Program-made: the position numbers and the translations under genes
Assembly (NCBI GenBank): GCA_030248195.1
Contig: JASAND010028444.1
Location: forward strand, 24,936 to 88,935
Length of the DNA stretch: 64,000 nucleotides
From: Trissonchulus latispiculum
Lineage: Eukaryota > Nematoda > Enoplea > Enoplida > Ironidae
Direction: 5' to 3'
Part shown: positions 34,116-45,464 of the stretch, in pieces
Layout of the letters: every line of letters starts with the position of its first letter
Position numbering within the stretch: the first letter of the stretch is position 1
The notes under the pieces: generated by a model
The model's input: the letters and a program-made list of their open reading frames with translations, nothing else
What the model was told of the DNA's origin: nothing
The model's database searches: none

Positions 34116-36014
34116 TCTCCCCAGGGCTTACCGCCCGAGCTCCTGCGAGGGACACATAAACCAAAAGAAGGAAGAAATTTACCCAATAATGAAAATTTGT
34201 GACTGAATTTTGGTAAATGGGTCTCAGCACATAAGTCAGAATACAAAAAGAAATACGAAAATACAAGACTAAACTAAACTTGACTAAGTAAGAAACATAA
34301 TAAAAATGACATGGCGACAAAAGACTAGTGAAGACCAGCCATAAAAACACGCATGGGAAACTGCCATTGTAATGCCACGGGACGGTGCGTGAATGGGCGA
34401 CCCATGATCCTCCAGCCGCAGCGGCGGGGATCTCGTACCTGTATAAAAAGTAAACCAAATGAACAAAATGAGAACCCAAATGTCAGCTTCGTCTGGGTCT
34501 TTTCAAGCTAGGGTACGGAGGTAACCAACCTCCCGCCAAATTTAGGGTGTGCCAACTCCGGCTGGGTGGGTGGGGGGCCTAGCCTCGCATCGCTAACTCA
34601 GTTCCCTTCGGATCTCCTGCAAAATTAAAAAGACGAAATGTAATTAATAGAGTAATTTAGGGGAATGGGTAATGAAATTAAGTTAATCCCAGTGTTTCGC
34701 GTGTGAGGAGGAGTAAGTTTGTGGAGTCTTTAAGTAAAATATAAGTAAATTAAAAGAGTTACAAAGTAACCCTACACATGCTTAAGCACGTATAAAAAGG
34801 ACCAAAAGGGTACGGAGAGTCCCCAAGTACCCTCGTGGTACTTATAAAAATAAAGTAAATTAAATTAGGAAGGGGTTAGAATGGAGTCTTAGAGTTACTA
34901 AAAACGCGAAACACTGGTTAAAATATTAGTAGAAAGTCCCTTAAAAATGATAATTTTGGAGAAGATCCTCCTAACCGCGCATGCAGGCCTTACAGTGGAA
35001 TAGGGGCATATAATTCGGGATACTTTGGCGCTCTGGAGTGGGAAACGAAACTGACATTTTACCAAGAAAATTTTTACGAGAATCAAATGACAGGTACAAA
35101 TATGGACAAGGAATCGTTGGGACAACTAAAAGACATACGTACTAAAATAATTTTGATAAAAATGTGGCGGCAGTAAAGGACATAAATTGGGACATGGCTG
35201 GTGCGTCACACATCTTCTGACGTTGCGTCAGGTTACAAAATACGAATTAAAAGACACAAAACCCGCAATCAAACCCGTTAATAAAAATGCGAAAATGAAA
35301 CTTTCAAGAAAAGAATAAACCCTGTTTAGTAAAACTTTTGAAACAGAACTTTGGTTATATGATTAAAGCAAACACAATACTGACATGGCATATAAAACTG
35401 TACATCAAATCACATATAAAAACAACATTATGCATGGAACACAGACAAAAATCACTACAAAATACGCAAAATTTTGGTTAATTTGTAAGATAAAACTCCA
35501 GGAAAATGATAAAAAGTTAAAAAATTGGTTAGAAATTCTAATGTTTTAAATAAGAAAGCTCAAGAAAATGGTAAAATGTAAGTAGATAAATAAAGAGACT
35601 CTAACATTTGGAATAAAGTTCCGAAAAAGGTTAAATTTTAGATGTTAAGGGCATCACAAAATACGGCACAAAAAGTAAAATACGTAGATCTATATTTAAA
35701 GCACAAAATAAACTAGGTTCAAGTCACCAATTAGGAATCGTCTTCATTAGGAATTGGATCTATATATAGTGAAGCGTCTGTATCGCTGGAATGGCACAAA
35801 TCAGGGAAGAAGGCATAGATTGAGCAAATAGTCTTCATCGGGTCGTCACAATCGGGGATTAAAATTCTGGAAAAAGTCATCGTAAGGCAGTCTTCATAAT
35901 TGAGCAATCAAATCAGGAATAGTAGTCCAAGTAGAGGTAGTCAGTAATTGAGATTCAGGTCAATAGGAATGGCAATGATGGAAAAAGGCAATGAAATAGG
36001 ATAACATAGTAAAT

Positions 36015-36155
36015 AGCACCGCCGCTGGATTGATGGAATAATAGAATGATATGATAGAATACAAGACCTCCGCCGTTAGTATGATACCTCCGCCGTCGTA
36101 ATGAAACCTCCGCCGTCATAATGATACCTCCGCCGTAAAAGATGTTACATCCGCC
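36015..36155. repeat. Minisatellite of CCTCCGCCGT units in the LTR element
   Basis: The decamer CCTCCGCCGT (or TCCGCCGTC) recurs about every 20 bases, separated by TAATGATA-like spacers, between roughly 36065 and 36155. It lies directly downstream of the short minus-strand ORF of the element. Confidence 0.75.
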
Positions 36156-36156
36156 G

Positions 36157-36516
36157 TCAGTGACAGGAAAGGGAAATCCTTCTCATCTCATCATCGAAAC
36201 CATCCTCATGTTGGTCATCATGACCCTGCTCCGTAAATTCCTCCTGAAGTTCCTCCTTTTTGGAGGCTTTATTTTTGGCCGAATCCGATCGCAGGAACGG
36301 TCTACTAAGCGTAGCGCTCGTAGAAGCTGGGCCAGCCGGTGCTTTGCTTGTCGAGGACTGGGTAGAGGAATGCTTGCTCAGGCCCGGTTGAGGAAATAAC
36401 CGCCCAAAGCCGTCTGGAATCACGGGCCCGTTGTCCATAGCGTTACTTGAGGTGGCCGTATCAGCCGGCCTAGTCGAAGCCTTAGTCGTTTTCACTGGTG
36501 AATGTTGTACCGACAT
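36157..36516 (-). CDS. Short ORF of the first LTR element, unknown product
   Basis: 119 codons starting MSVQHSPVKTTKAST, about 270 bp inside the 5' LTR, i.e. where a gag-like ORF would start. It is rich in Ser, Thr, Ala and Pro, then becomes charged (KKEELQEEF, DDQHEDGFDDE). No zinc knuckle or other known motif is visible. It may be a gag remnant or an element-specific peptide. Confidence 0.4.
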   Translation of the reverse strand: MSVQHSPVKTTKASTRPADTATSSNAMDNGPVIPDGFGRLFPQPGLSKHSSTQSSTSKAPAGPASTSATLSRPFLRSDSAKNKASKKEELQEEFTEQGHDDQHEDGFDDEMRRISLSCH

Positions 36517-36784
36517 TTATAAAATTTTCTAGGAAAAGTTACGCAAAAGATAAGGCTGAAAATTATACACGTACAATTAGTTAAAATAGAAAGTCAAGTT
36601 AAAACAAAACACTTAAAAGAACAGCTGAATTACCCAAGAAAAATACCAGGAGATCAGATCCGAGGAACAAAAGGAAAAACAAATGAATACCACTACACAA
36701 AGGGAAAAGGCAAAAATACAAGCAGTAAAAATCAAACCAAACTAAGGAAAGACAAGAAAAGAAGGTCGAGGACTGGCAGCCTAA

Positions 36785-37697
36785 TGTAAAGTTGGAAGGG
36801 TATGGACAACCAAACTTTACGGGTGGAAACTGTGCGCGTATGGAAACGACGAACCTGGAGGAGACATGTTCCAGTCGACCTGGGCAGGATCTCGCCAAAA
36901 ATAATTAGATCTTACCGACGACTAAATGAAGCTCACTAAGGGACGAATAACTACCTAACTATCAACTGTAGAAAGAACTTTGTATAAATTAAATACACAC
37001 TCAGAGAATAATTAACCTACCTAAGATTGGAACAACTCAGAATCCTACCTACCGACTATACAATTCAAACAAAACCTAAACTAAGAACACCCTAACGGCT
37101 CAGTGACTGAGACCGCATTTAATAAAAGATAAACAAGGGGAGCGACTCCCGAAAAAGCACGGAACAGTGAACGAAATTTTTGACAAAAGAACATTCATGA
37201 TAAAATTACAAAGAAATAGAAATTCAGACAGGAACAAACTCTAAGAACTAATACAGTTAAAAGGGACACAAATAAATTTCAGGCATAAATAAAGAACCAC
37301 ATTACTCAACACAGATTTAACCCTCAATGTATATAGTCCCTTTCCCTACGCCGTTGAAAAAGACAAGACTGACTAGTTTTAAAGTGAAGGCTGAGAAAGA
37401 TGCCTAGTGAATTTTGATTGGTCCATTTTGAGACCCCCTTTGCAGACGGGATGCTCAGCGCGCATCCAGAGAATTTTCAAAAAACAAGCAGCGCCACCTA
37501 GCAGCTAAGTGGGCTGAATAAAACACAACGCATTTTAACATAGAAAATATCAAATTTCAAACTAATTTCAATACAAATTTACACAACACATATTTCTCAC
37601 CAAAAATACCTCTCTAACTAAAATCTCACATTAAAATACCCTCACTAAAAATACACACAACTCACAAGAGGGACAGACGCAACGTCTCCCTATTACA
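36785..37697 (-). repeat. 5' LTR of the first LTR element (internally deleted)
   Basis: 913 bp copy of the 1166 bp LTR with TG...CA ends. A block present at about 33520-33775 of the partner is missing near 37350, where CCCTACGCCG joins directly to TTGAAAAAGAC. Confidence 0.88.
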
Positions 37698-37836
37698 CTA
37701 AAAATACCCAATTTGTGGCCAATTCGCGACTCCCCCCCCCCCCAACTCCCCGAAAATTTTTGGGGGGTTGCAAAAATGGCTGGGGGGGTTACCCCCGCCC
37801 AACCCCCCCCACCCCAATTACACCTATGCCCCACCC

Positions 37837-38640
37837 TATAGGTGTGCAAAAATTCAGGTTGGGGGTTGAAAAGTTTAGGGGGGGGGGTCGGCCGATTTGG
37901 GGGGAGGGGTCCCCCCTAACACACCTGTGCCCCCCATAGGTGTACCACCTGTTTGGGTTGGGGGGGGGAGTAGAAGGTCCAAATTTGGCTCGGGGGACCC
38001 CACCCAAATCCGAAATTTGGGGGGGAGGGGAGGACCCCCCTAAACTGTACCCAAGTTTTTTTAGCTAAAAATGCTCCTTTTTCGATGTACAGTACTTTAA
38101 ACGTACTCAAAAGCTTCTGTCAATAGTTTTCGTATGCGGAAATAGGGCTTGAAAATTGACAAATTTGTACCAAAATATCCCTAAATTAGCCCAGATTGTG
38201 GTTTATAATTGCGTATATTACCTTTTAATTGCTATAAATAACCATCTTTAGCTGTTTATAGGTGATTTGCAGCCTATTTTTCTAATTTTTTTCCAAAATT
38301 TTCAGAATTGCAAAAAATTTTTCAAACATTTTGCATTTTTTTTCTAGGTTTCGAGTTTGGACACAATTTTAGGGGGGGAGGGGGGTTTGAGCTCGGTTTG
38401 GGGGGGGGAGTAGTTGAGGTTGGGAAGGGTTGAGGGGGTCTCTGGCCTCTCCGTGGGGGAGTCTCACAGGGGGTAAACTGTAGCCTGGTACACCTATGCC
38501 CCCCCAATTTTTATATTTTGATGCCAAAGATCTCATTTTCAGCCGTTTCCAATGCCAAAAAACATTCAACCATGAAGTGCATAATTTTATCATTAGACAG
38601 GAGTTCTAAACTGGAAAACTTGATTCCCCAAATTTTCGAC
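37837..38640. other. Cluster of G/C-run MITE fragments
   Basis: At least two incomplete CATAGGTGT-type copies. TATAGGTGTG at 37837 runs to CACACCTGTG near 37928, and CATAGGTGTACC at 37935 runs to GGTACACCTATG near 38500. They are followed by the conserved AT-rich centre of the 22522-type MITE. The copies overlap or truncate each other and clean duplications are not visible. Confidence 0.55.
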
Positions 38641-38679
38641 CCCCTTTGCCCCTCCCCCCAAGAATTTTGACTTATCCTT

Positions 38680-39455
38680 GTAGCGGTACCAGAGTGAAAC
38701 TAGCCTAACACAAAAGTACCGTTACCCCGCGAGAGCAACTCAAGCGAGGAGACCGTGGCACAAGTGAATAACACACCAACCGCGCAGGAGCCGGCCGGGG
38801 AAGCCTCGCCAAATAAATAGCCCTAGTGAGTGGGTGACACCCGCTCACCTCAGAAATAACACTAAACTAACCTAGGAGCTCAGTAATGACCTACCAAAAG
38901 TACACACAGCTAGTGGAGATATTTAATAAAGTACAACAAGTATTTATGGAAATATAGCAGAAATAGAAATAACAAGTATATAAATTTAGGGGGGACAAAG
39001 CCCAACAAATACGTATAGTTATAAAGTAAATAAACACACACACAGACTCACCTATAATTTATGAAAGGGCGAAGCCCCGCTAACGTACCAATGTATAGGC
39101 CCACTGAAGTTATACAGGGGGAGAAACTGTACACAGGAGATAGGGAGAGAATAGAGAGAGAACACGACTAGACTGTACAAGGGAAAACCCACAACTGAAA
39201 GGGGGAGAAGTTTGACGGAGAAACCCCCTCCCAAGAGAAGCGCCCTCTAGCTGGGGTGTCCCAATCATGTAGCTCCAAGGGGGGACCCCACCCATCCAAA
39301 CCTATCCTATAGGTGGAGCTACATGACACGTGGAGGAATGCTTGCTGACTAGGCAAGCCAACCATTAGCTAAGTAGATTGATTTCGTAATAATTGTAATA
39401 ACAAAAAGGTTGACCGTTACAGTCAGCCTCTTACGTTACATCCTCATAGGTTACA
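38680..39455 (-). repeat. 3' LTR of a second LTR retrotransposon
   Basis: Starts TGTAGCGGTACC and ends AGGTTACA. It is followed by TCTCCCCAGGGCTCGCCGTC, the same inverted polypurine tract and neighbouring sequence as after the LTR at 34115. No second copy of this LTR is present in the window, so ends are set by TG/CA and by the shared tract. Confidence 0.75.
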
Positions 39456-40754
39456 TCTCCCCAGGGCTCGCCGTCCGAACTCCTGAGAGGACTGACCGTA
39501 CGGCGCTTGGTACGTGAGCGTCGCTCCCACAAACAAATTTAAAAAGCACTTTACGCTGAAAACACTATTGCAAATGTATACGTACACAAAACAAATAAAT
39601 ATACTAGAAATGCTAGTAACAGTAGAAAAAACTCAAGTACATACGTACGTAAAGCAATTCAAAAATACACGTAGTTGGTAGAAACCGTAAAAAATACCCA
39701 TACTAAGAGTAGAAAATTGAAGAAACTAAATATGAAAATACCCAAGAAAATTTCTCAAGGGAAGAGGGCTCACCCTCCTGATGGAAATAAATTCAAACAG
39801 TGTGTATATGATAAATGAATCGCTAGGAAAATTAATATAAGTTAAATTTATACTTGACATACCAAGGGTTAGCGCTTATCACACGATCACCCTGGATGCA
39901 AGTTACGTATATAATTAACAAGTAACTATAAAAGGACACACTGTAGGGTGATGCCCTATGTAGGTGTAACCCATCCTATTGGACAAGTTGGTATTTTCAT
40001 ATAAATTTTTGCATGGCAGAGCCATGATGGCAACTAATATATGATACGTATATAAAATAAAGCTGCATAGGGTTGTACCCTGCAAAAACGAATGGCAGTA
40101 TATATTGGAATGACAAAATACACAACAAAAATAAGTAGCACAAATTAAGTAAGGCTATATATAAAGCACACAGATTATGAGCAAATATTATGCATTGGCA
40201 AAGAAAAACTCGAACAAGTATGCAAAATTAACGAATATAGAAAAAATAACAAAATATGGACTGTAGCAAAAATTCTAAGTAAACCTAGACTAAATGTACT
40301 AACAAGACTACGAATTTACATTACACTAGTATATACGAGATTACTAAAGCTCAACAAAACCAACAGGCAAATTCCAAGTTCAAATAACCAGTACAGAATA
40401 CTATACGCATTACTAGAAAACACAGAAGAAAATACAGGTTCGCTATCGACTAGTCAAAGACACGAGTGATAAAACAAAATAACATAATATACGTATACTG
40501 AAGCGTCACTTTCGCAAAACACATACAAAATATCAAAAATGAGGTAAAACAAAGATCTATATATGGATCAGGATCATATGATCAAGTGAAAATTGTCACA
40601 TCCGAGAATTGGAATTCGGCGTCGCCGGTCCATTTGGGGTGGAATGGGACGAAGGCTAGACCAAATCCAATGAAAAAGTCATAATGATGGTAGGATCAGG
40701 AAATTAGGTCCAAAACAGTCCGGGAAAGGCCGGGTCGAATCGGGCAAAGCCCCC
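39456..40754 (-). other. 3' non-coding interior of the second LTR element
   Basis: About 1.3 kb of AT-rich sequence with many TACGTA motifs between the protease ORF and the LTR. There is no RT, RNase H or integrase motif on either strand. Some phrases (CTGAAGCGTC, GATCTATATATGGATC) resemble the interior of the first LTR element near 35755-35790. Confidence 0.6.
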
Positions 40755-42677
40755 TCAGTATTCGACCATAATAATGTCGTCAGGGCGATGGTCATCCCGT
40801 GGATGGGGTTCCAATGGATTGGAAATCAGGATGTAAGCCGCCGGAGAATAGACGTTCTTCTCCTGGCCTTCAGGCGCGCATCCCATGATATGGATCCCGT
40901 GACGATTGGGACCAAGGTCAATCGGCTGGTTCCGAAGCACAGCCGGCGCGTCCTTGCGATGGAAAGGCGGCGCGGGCTTTCCTTGACGATAATTCTCGGC
41001 TGCTGCCTGGATGCGTTGACGGACGACCTTGCGATAGGCCTCCATCTCATCGTCCGGCAGGGGTTGTCGGTTGTACCGGTCAACCCAAAGCTCATCCGGA
41101 CCGGCTTGCATGAACCACAAGCCCATTTCCGTGTAGAGACAGCCTTGGATATTCCGACCATCCCATCGATCCGGGTCGAAGATCCAATTTTCTCGCCCAT
41201 AGGTACGGATATCATCCGGCCTCAGGTCCTGGCGGAGCCGGGCGCCGATGCCCCACCATGGATCCTGTGAAGCTTTCCCATACAAGCAACCGATCGTTTC
41301 GACCAGCTCGTCCTGCATTTCCGGAGAATTGTAGAGGGCGTGATACATGATCAAGCGCTGGGTCAACTGATCGGCCCCAGATTGCCACATCTGAAGGCGA
41401 CACGGATGGTAGGCAGCCATCAGTCGATCCGTCTCGCGCTTTATGGTGTAACCATCCGCCTGGCTTTCTCGCCACACCAGCTCACAGACGTCCTCGGCAT
41501 TGCAGTGCCAGCCCTTTCGGCCCTGGTACAAATGTTCCTTTGTACGGACGTACTGGCCCTGGAACTGCTCGACAGGCAATGACAAGAAACGCGGGCAGGC
41601 TTCTCCCATCAAAGCACCTTTGGGGAGATCAACAATCCGGTCACTTCCATTGTAGACACGAATGTAAGCGACTTTTTGGGTCACAACGAGGACCCCAGCC
41701 TGCGGGAACACTCCGTGAGTTTCCATAACCTCGGGTTCAGCCTCAAAAAGCATGAATTGGCGTTCTGGGACGGTGACACCGCCCGGCATGACAGCCTTTA
41801 CAGGGACATCCTTTTCCCTGTTCGGGAGTACACGGACTCGCTCCCGAATACACAAATTGACAGACGCAGCAAGAGGAATATTGTAAACACAAGCTATCCC
41901 CTGCAGCTCGGCACTGTTCAAAAACAGTATACGTCCACCACTGTAATCCATAAAACCGCGTTTTGGATTCAGTGAGAAGCCCAAATCATGCAAGAAATCA
42001 AATCCAATCAACATTTCTTGCAACAGCTCAGAAACAACATAGAATCGGTGTGTCAGGTTTTCCGGAACATAGCCATAACCGGATACAAAACGCATTGACA
42101 GCTCACATTGACCGAGAATGGTAAGGGTGTTACCCTCACCCGCTGCAGCAATAGACGGCATAGGAGCTTCTGTCATCGGTGTCACCGCATGACCCTTTAC
42201 TCGCTCGTAAAATTCCTTGGAGACCAAGGAGATAGAGGCTCCAGTGTCGACAAGGCCAAGGGCAGTGACCTCATTTATACGTACCAGCACATATGGTGTA
42301 TGCTTCAAAGAAACAGAGGCTCCATTGGACACAAAGAAAACACACTCACCCTCCATAACCTCGCGGACCGTGTCACGGATACCGCCTTTCGCGACCTTAG
42401 CCGAAGCATCCGACTCATCGGGGTCGCTAACCTCTTTGGAGGTCGACGGTTGATCCAACCTGTCCATAGATTCGGCGGCTGCAGATGCCTGTTCGACAAG
42501 CATCGCCGCATCTTCCGAGCGATATTTCTTCGTGAAAGCTCTCAGAACCTCCTCAAAGTCCTCCATTTTCTCGACGACTCTCTTCGCCGACGAAGCCACC
42601 TTCGTTGTGAATGTGTTAGAAGGGAGCATAGGTGTGTTTGGGGTGGGGTGGGCGCCCCTTCCCCCAAATGGAGTCAT
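40755..42677 (-). CDS. Retropepsin-containing retroelement protein with an unrecognised C-terminal half
   Basis: A 640-codon ORF. The first ~18 codons come from adjoining MITE sequence; native coding seems to start near 42626 (residue ~19, SNTFTTKVAS). Residues 127-235 form a retroviral-type aspartyl protease: active site ALGLVDTGASISLV (D144), then MLIGFDFLHDLGF at 222-234, matching the ILG motif and flanking helix. Residues about 260-640 are Trp/Arg/Asp-rich (QDPWWGIGARLRQDLRP, WIFDPDRWDGRN) and I do not recognise them. There is no RT motif such as YxDD. The codon use is more GC-rich than the surroundings. The element reads towards the LTR at 38680. Upstream gag-like sequence and the 5' LTR are missing. 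Confidence 0.75.
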   Translation of the reverse strand: MTPFGGRGAHPTPNTPMLPSNTFTTKVASSAKRVVEKMEDFEEVLRAFTKKYRSEDAAMLVEQASAAAESMDRLDQPSTSKEVSDPDESDASAKVAKGGIRDTVREVMEGECVFFVSNGASVSLKHTPYVLVRINEVTALGLVDTGASISLVSKEFYERVKGHAVTPMTEAPMPSIAAAGEGNTLTILGQCELSMRFVSGYGYVPENLTHRFYVVSELLQEMLIGFDFLHDLGFSLNPKRGFMDYSGGRILFLNSAELQGIACVYNIPLAASVNLCIRERVRVLPNREKDVPVKAVMPGGVTVPERQFMLFEAEPEVMETHGVFPQAGVLVVTQKVAYIRVYNGSDRIVDLPKGALMGEACPRFLSLPVEQFQGQYVRTKEHLYQGRKGWHCNAEDVCELVWRESQADGYTIKRETDRLMAAYHPCRLQMWQSGADQLTQRLIMYHALYNSPEMQDELVETIGCLYGKASQDPWWGIGARLRQDLRPDDIRTYGRENWIFDPDRWDGRNIQGCLYTEMGLWFMQAGPDELWVDRYNRQPLPDDEMEAYRKVVRQRIQAAAENYRQGKPAPPFHRKDAPAVLRNQPIDLGPNRHGIHIMGCAPEGQEKNVYSPAAYILISNPLEPHPRDDHRPDDIIMVEY

Positions 42678-43083
42678 AGGTGTACCTAGAGAAAACGTTG
42701 GGGGAGGGGTAGCCGAAATTAAGGTGGGTGGGGTCAGCCGTTTTCAGGTGGGGTGGGGTCCGGAAAACTCGAATTTGGGGGGGTAAAATTTTTTGGTGTA
42801 AAATTTAGAAAAAATCCACAAATTTGCTAAAAAAGCGTTATTTTCAACTAAAAATCAACAATATTTCTTCATTTTTGCTCATTTATTAGAAAAAACTTGA
42901 TTTTTGCTAATTTTGAGGCAAAATTTTCAAAATTTTGAGGGTGGGGTCTGGCAAATTTGGGTGGGTGGGGTCTCTGATTTGGCCATTTGGGGGTGGGGTC
43001 TGCCTCCGAAATTTCGAGGGTGGGGTCGGCACTTTTCCATTTGGGGGGAGGGGTTCCCCCCACCCTCCCCAGGTACACCTATG
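42675..43083. mobile_element. G-rich MITE, CATAGGTGTACC type, 8 bp duplication
   Basis: CATAGGTGTACCTAGAGAAA at the left and inverted CATAGGTGTACCTGGGG at the right. A perfect 8 bp duplication AATGGAGT lies at 42667-42674 and 43084-43091. It is a close relative of 47663-48109. It sits in a further CATAGGTGTG-type copy (42627 on, continuing after 43091), which itself cuts into the retroelement ORF. Confidence 0.92.
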
Positions 43084-43263
43084 AATGGAGTGGTCGCCTC
43101 GCCACCCCCACCCCCAATTTTTTCCTACCCCTCCCCCCAAATCGATTTTTTCAGACCCCTCCCGCTTAAAAATTTTCAAACCCCTACCTAAATTTTTCAA
43201 AATTAACCACCATAGACTGGAAAGATGGGTGGTCAATAGTCAACGGCAAATGCATGAGCAGCA

Positions 43264-43266
<3 letters not shown>

Positions 43267-43329
<63 letters not shown>

Positions 43330-43330
43330 C
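43267..43330. repeat. (TA)n microsatellite
   Basis: Uninterrupted TA repeats except for a single G near 43317. Similar tracts occur at 6298-6379, 7976-8030 and 44620-44642. Confidence 0.95.
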
Positions 43331-45350
43331 GATTTGTAGAGTCATTTTGACACTAGATAATGAAAGGGCGAATTTTTGGCCCTGTATTTTTTCGACCCCG
43401 CGTATTTTTTTCGATTTGGGTCCGAAAAAATAGTCAATTTTCAAAATTTTTCTGAAAGCACAGCCGTTGCCCGGGAACTTTGGGCATGGGAAGAAACTAG
43501 ACCCCACCCCACACATGCTGGGCCATATGCGGGATCTCTACTCTACGGCAATCCTATAAAAAGTTATCCAAAAAGTTGCCAAATCGTATTTTTTTCGAAC
43601 CTTTACTATACTGTATATGTATCTTTTCTGTGCGTTTCAGGTTGTATACAGGCTCTGGCATATATATACTTCGTTTGTGAGATGGAACATTCTCCATGCA
43701 TTGTTGTTTTCTAAGCCTGCAAAGGTGCATACTTGCACCCAGCATTAAAAGTTGCAGCTTAGAGAATTCCTGTTGCATGAGCAAGTTATTCACATACGTA
43801 CGGACATGATGTATATGCATACAACCGGATTGCCCTTCTCCAATTATCAGTATCCTCCAATATGTAGCAATGATTTCGTTGGGTAAGTTGAGTATCTACA
43901 TACATTTTGTCGTTTTTTGATTTGAACTATTTTGATTTTTTAGTTAATTTCTAAATGTAAATGTAACCTGGTCATACAGAACAGATGTATATACCAGGTA
44001 GTACGGTATATATATCTTTTACAGGGGAGTAACCCCACCCGAAATCGCCCCCCGGGATTTTTTTGGGGGCACAAATTTTTGCCCAAAAAACGCAAATTTT
44101 CAAAAATCTTCCGGGTTCTTCGCAAATTTATAGGTAAAAATGGCTACTTTTAGCTTAAATCCTGGGATTTTTGAAATCTTTTGCGTTTGTACAGCAAAAC
44201 ACGCTAAAAATACCACTTGTTGGCTCATTTTTGCATTCCCAACCGGAAAAAACAAAAATACCCTGTCAAAGCACTTACGTATTATACACTTATTATATAC
44301 GTGTATACGTATAATATACACACATATTAGCAACCACACATATGTACACATTATCAACCATACATACCCAAAGTTCCAAATGAGGAGAGAAAATTAGCTT
44401 ATAATCAGATTAAATCATAGCAGGATCAATCCAATATATAATGGAAATGAAGAAATATTGAGAATAAAAAATAACGCACAAAATGTGTGTGAATATAAAC
44501 ATAGCAGAGCAAGTGGTCCAAATATTTCGATGCATGATCTCAACAATTCCACGATCTCTGCAGTAAATAAATGACCTCTGCTCAAGTCTTCAATCAGTAA
44601 ATAATAATTAGCAACTACGTATATATATATATATATATATATAACGTGCGTTCGTACGTTGTAACGTACTTCCAGTTGAAAGCTAAAACAAAAAATACGT
44701 AGATAAGTAGGAGGGGTTTCCTCAAATTGTTGGGTTGTTAGGGGGGCGGGGGCCCTATTAAATTTTTGAGGTTGGTTTGGAAAATTATCAGGGCGGGTAA
44801 CCCCCCTAAACCTCCCCCAATTATATACACCTATGATTGAGTCTTAAAGACCATAAGGCTTGTTCTTAATATTTTAGGCGTTTTTACACCGTATTACAGC
44901 CATTTTAGGTTAAACTTTGAGAAAACTTTGTTAAAAATGATCCATTTTTAGACAAACAGTTAATTTTTGGGTCTAAAATCGTGTATTTCTCATAATAATA
45001 AACAGTGTAAGCCAACAATTTGGACAGTTTTGAAAATTTATCCTAAAAATACCCAATTTTTGGCCATTCTTCGCGCCCTGGGCGCGACTTCCAACCAATT
45101 GGGGGGACGTCCCCCCCAACCCCCCACCTTACACCTATGCTATATACCCAGGGTGTTTTCCAGGGGAGGAGGTCCTAGGTGTGGCTGGCGAAAAAAGTGG
45201 GGTGGGGGTTTGAAAAATTAGGCAGGGGGTCTAGCAAAAAAGGGAGGGGGAGGAGGAGGGGGGGGTCGAAAAAAGTAGATTTGGGTGGTGGGGTTAGAAA
45301 AATTCTTTTCTTCTAAATATAAGGCCTGTTTTTAATGTTTTAGGCGTTTT
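43331..45350. other. Repeat-rich region with no gene
   Basis: AT-rich sequence with TACGTA-type motifs and several diffuse G/C-run MITE fragments (44710-44835 and 45085-45300, with ACACCTATG ends at 44829-44837 and 45131-45139). The segment 45035-45075 is a paralogue of the site into which the first LTR element inserted. No coding exon was recognised. Confidence 0.45.
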
Positions 45351-45464
45351 GTCAAAGGTGTAACGGAGATTTCGGGAAGGGGCCCCCTCCCCCAGAATTT
45401 GGGGGGGCCTTTTTAGACCTTTTAGCCTTTTTAGACCCCCCCACGAACCCCCAACAGTGGCGGC

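Larger units (their letters stand above)
32950..37697 (-). mobile_element. Non-autonomous LTR retrotransposon (4.7 kb)
   Basis: Direct repeats 32950-34115 and 36785-37697 both begin TGTAAAGTTGGAAGGG and end CTATTACA, giving TG...CA LTRs. The flanks are CTAA at 32946-32949 and 37698-37701. A purine-rich tract (complement of TCTCCCCAGGG, at 34116-34126) sits just inside the left LTR, so the element reads on the minus strand with the right copy as 5' LTR. The interior has only one short ORF; no gag, protease, RT or integrase motifs. The second LTR element at 38680 shares the same polypurine tract. Confidence 0.88.
32549..37828. mobile_element. G-rich CATAGGTGT-type MITE split by an LTR retrotransposon
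   Basis: Starts CATAGGGTGTAACGGGG and ends inverted CATAGGTGTAATTGGGG. A perfect 8 bp duplication CCCCACCC lies at 32541-32548 and 37829-37836. Removing the retroelement (32950-37697) and its 4 bp duplication leaves a MITE of about 530 bp, collinear with the intact copy at 22522-23062. The left duplication overlaps the MULE's right 9 bp duplication, so the two elements abut. Confidence 0.88.

Noticed and set aside
40788..42689. Plus-strand ORFs of 160 and 193 codons over the retroelement protein
   Set aside because: They are antisense shadows of the minus-strand ORF, which has the clear aspartyl-protease motifs.
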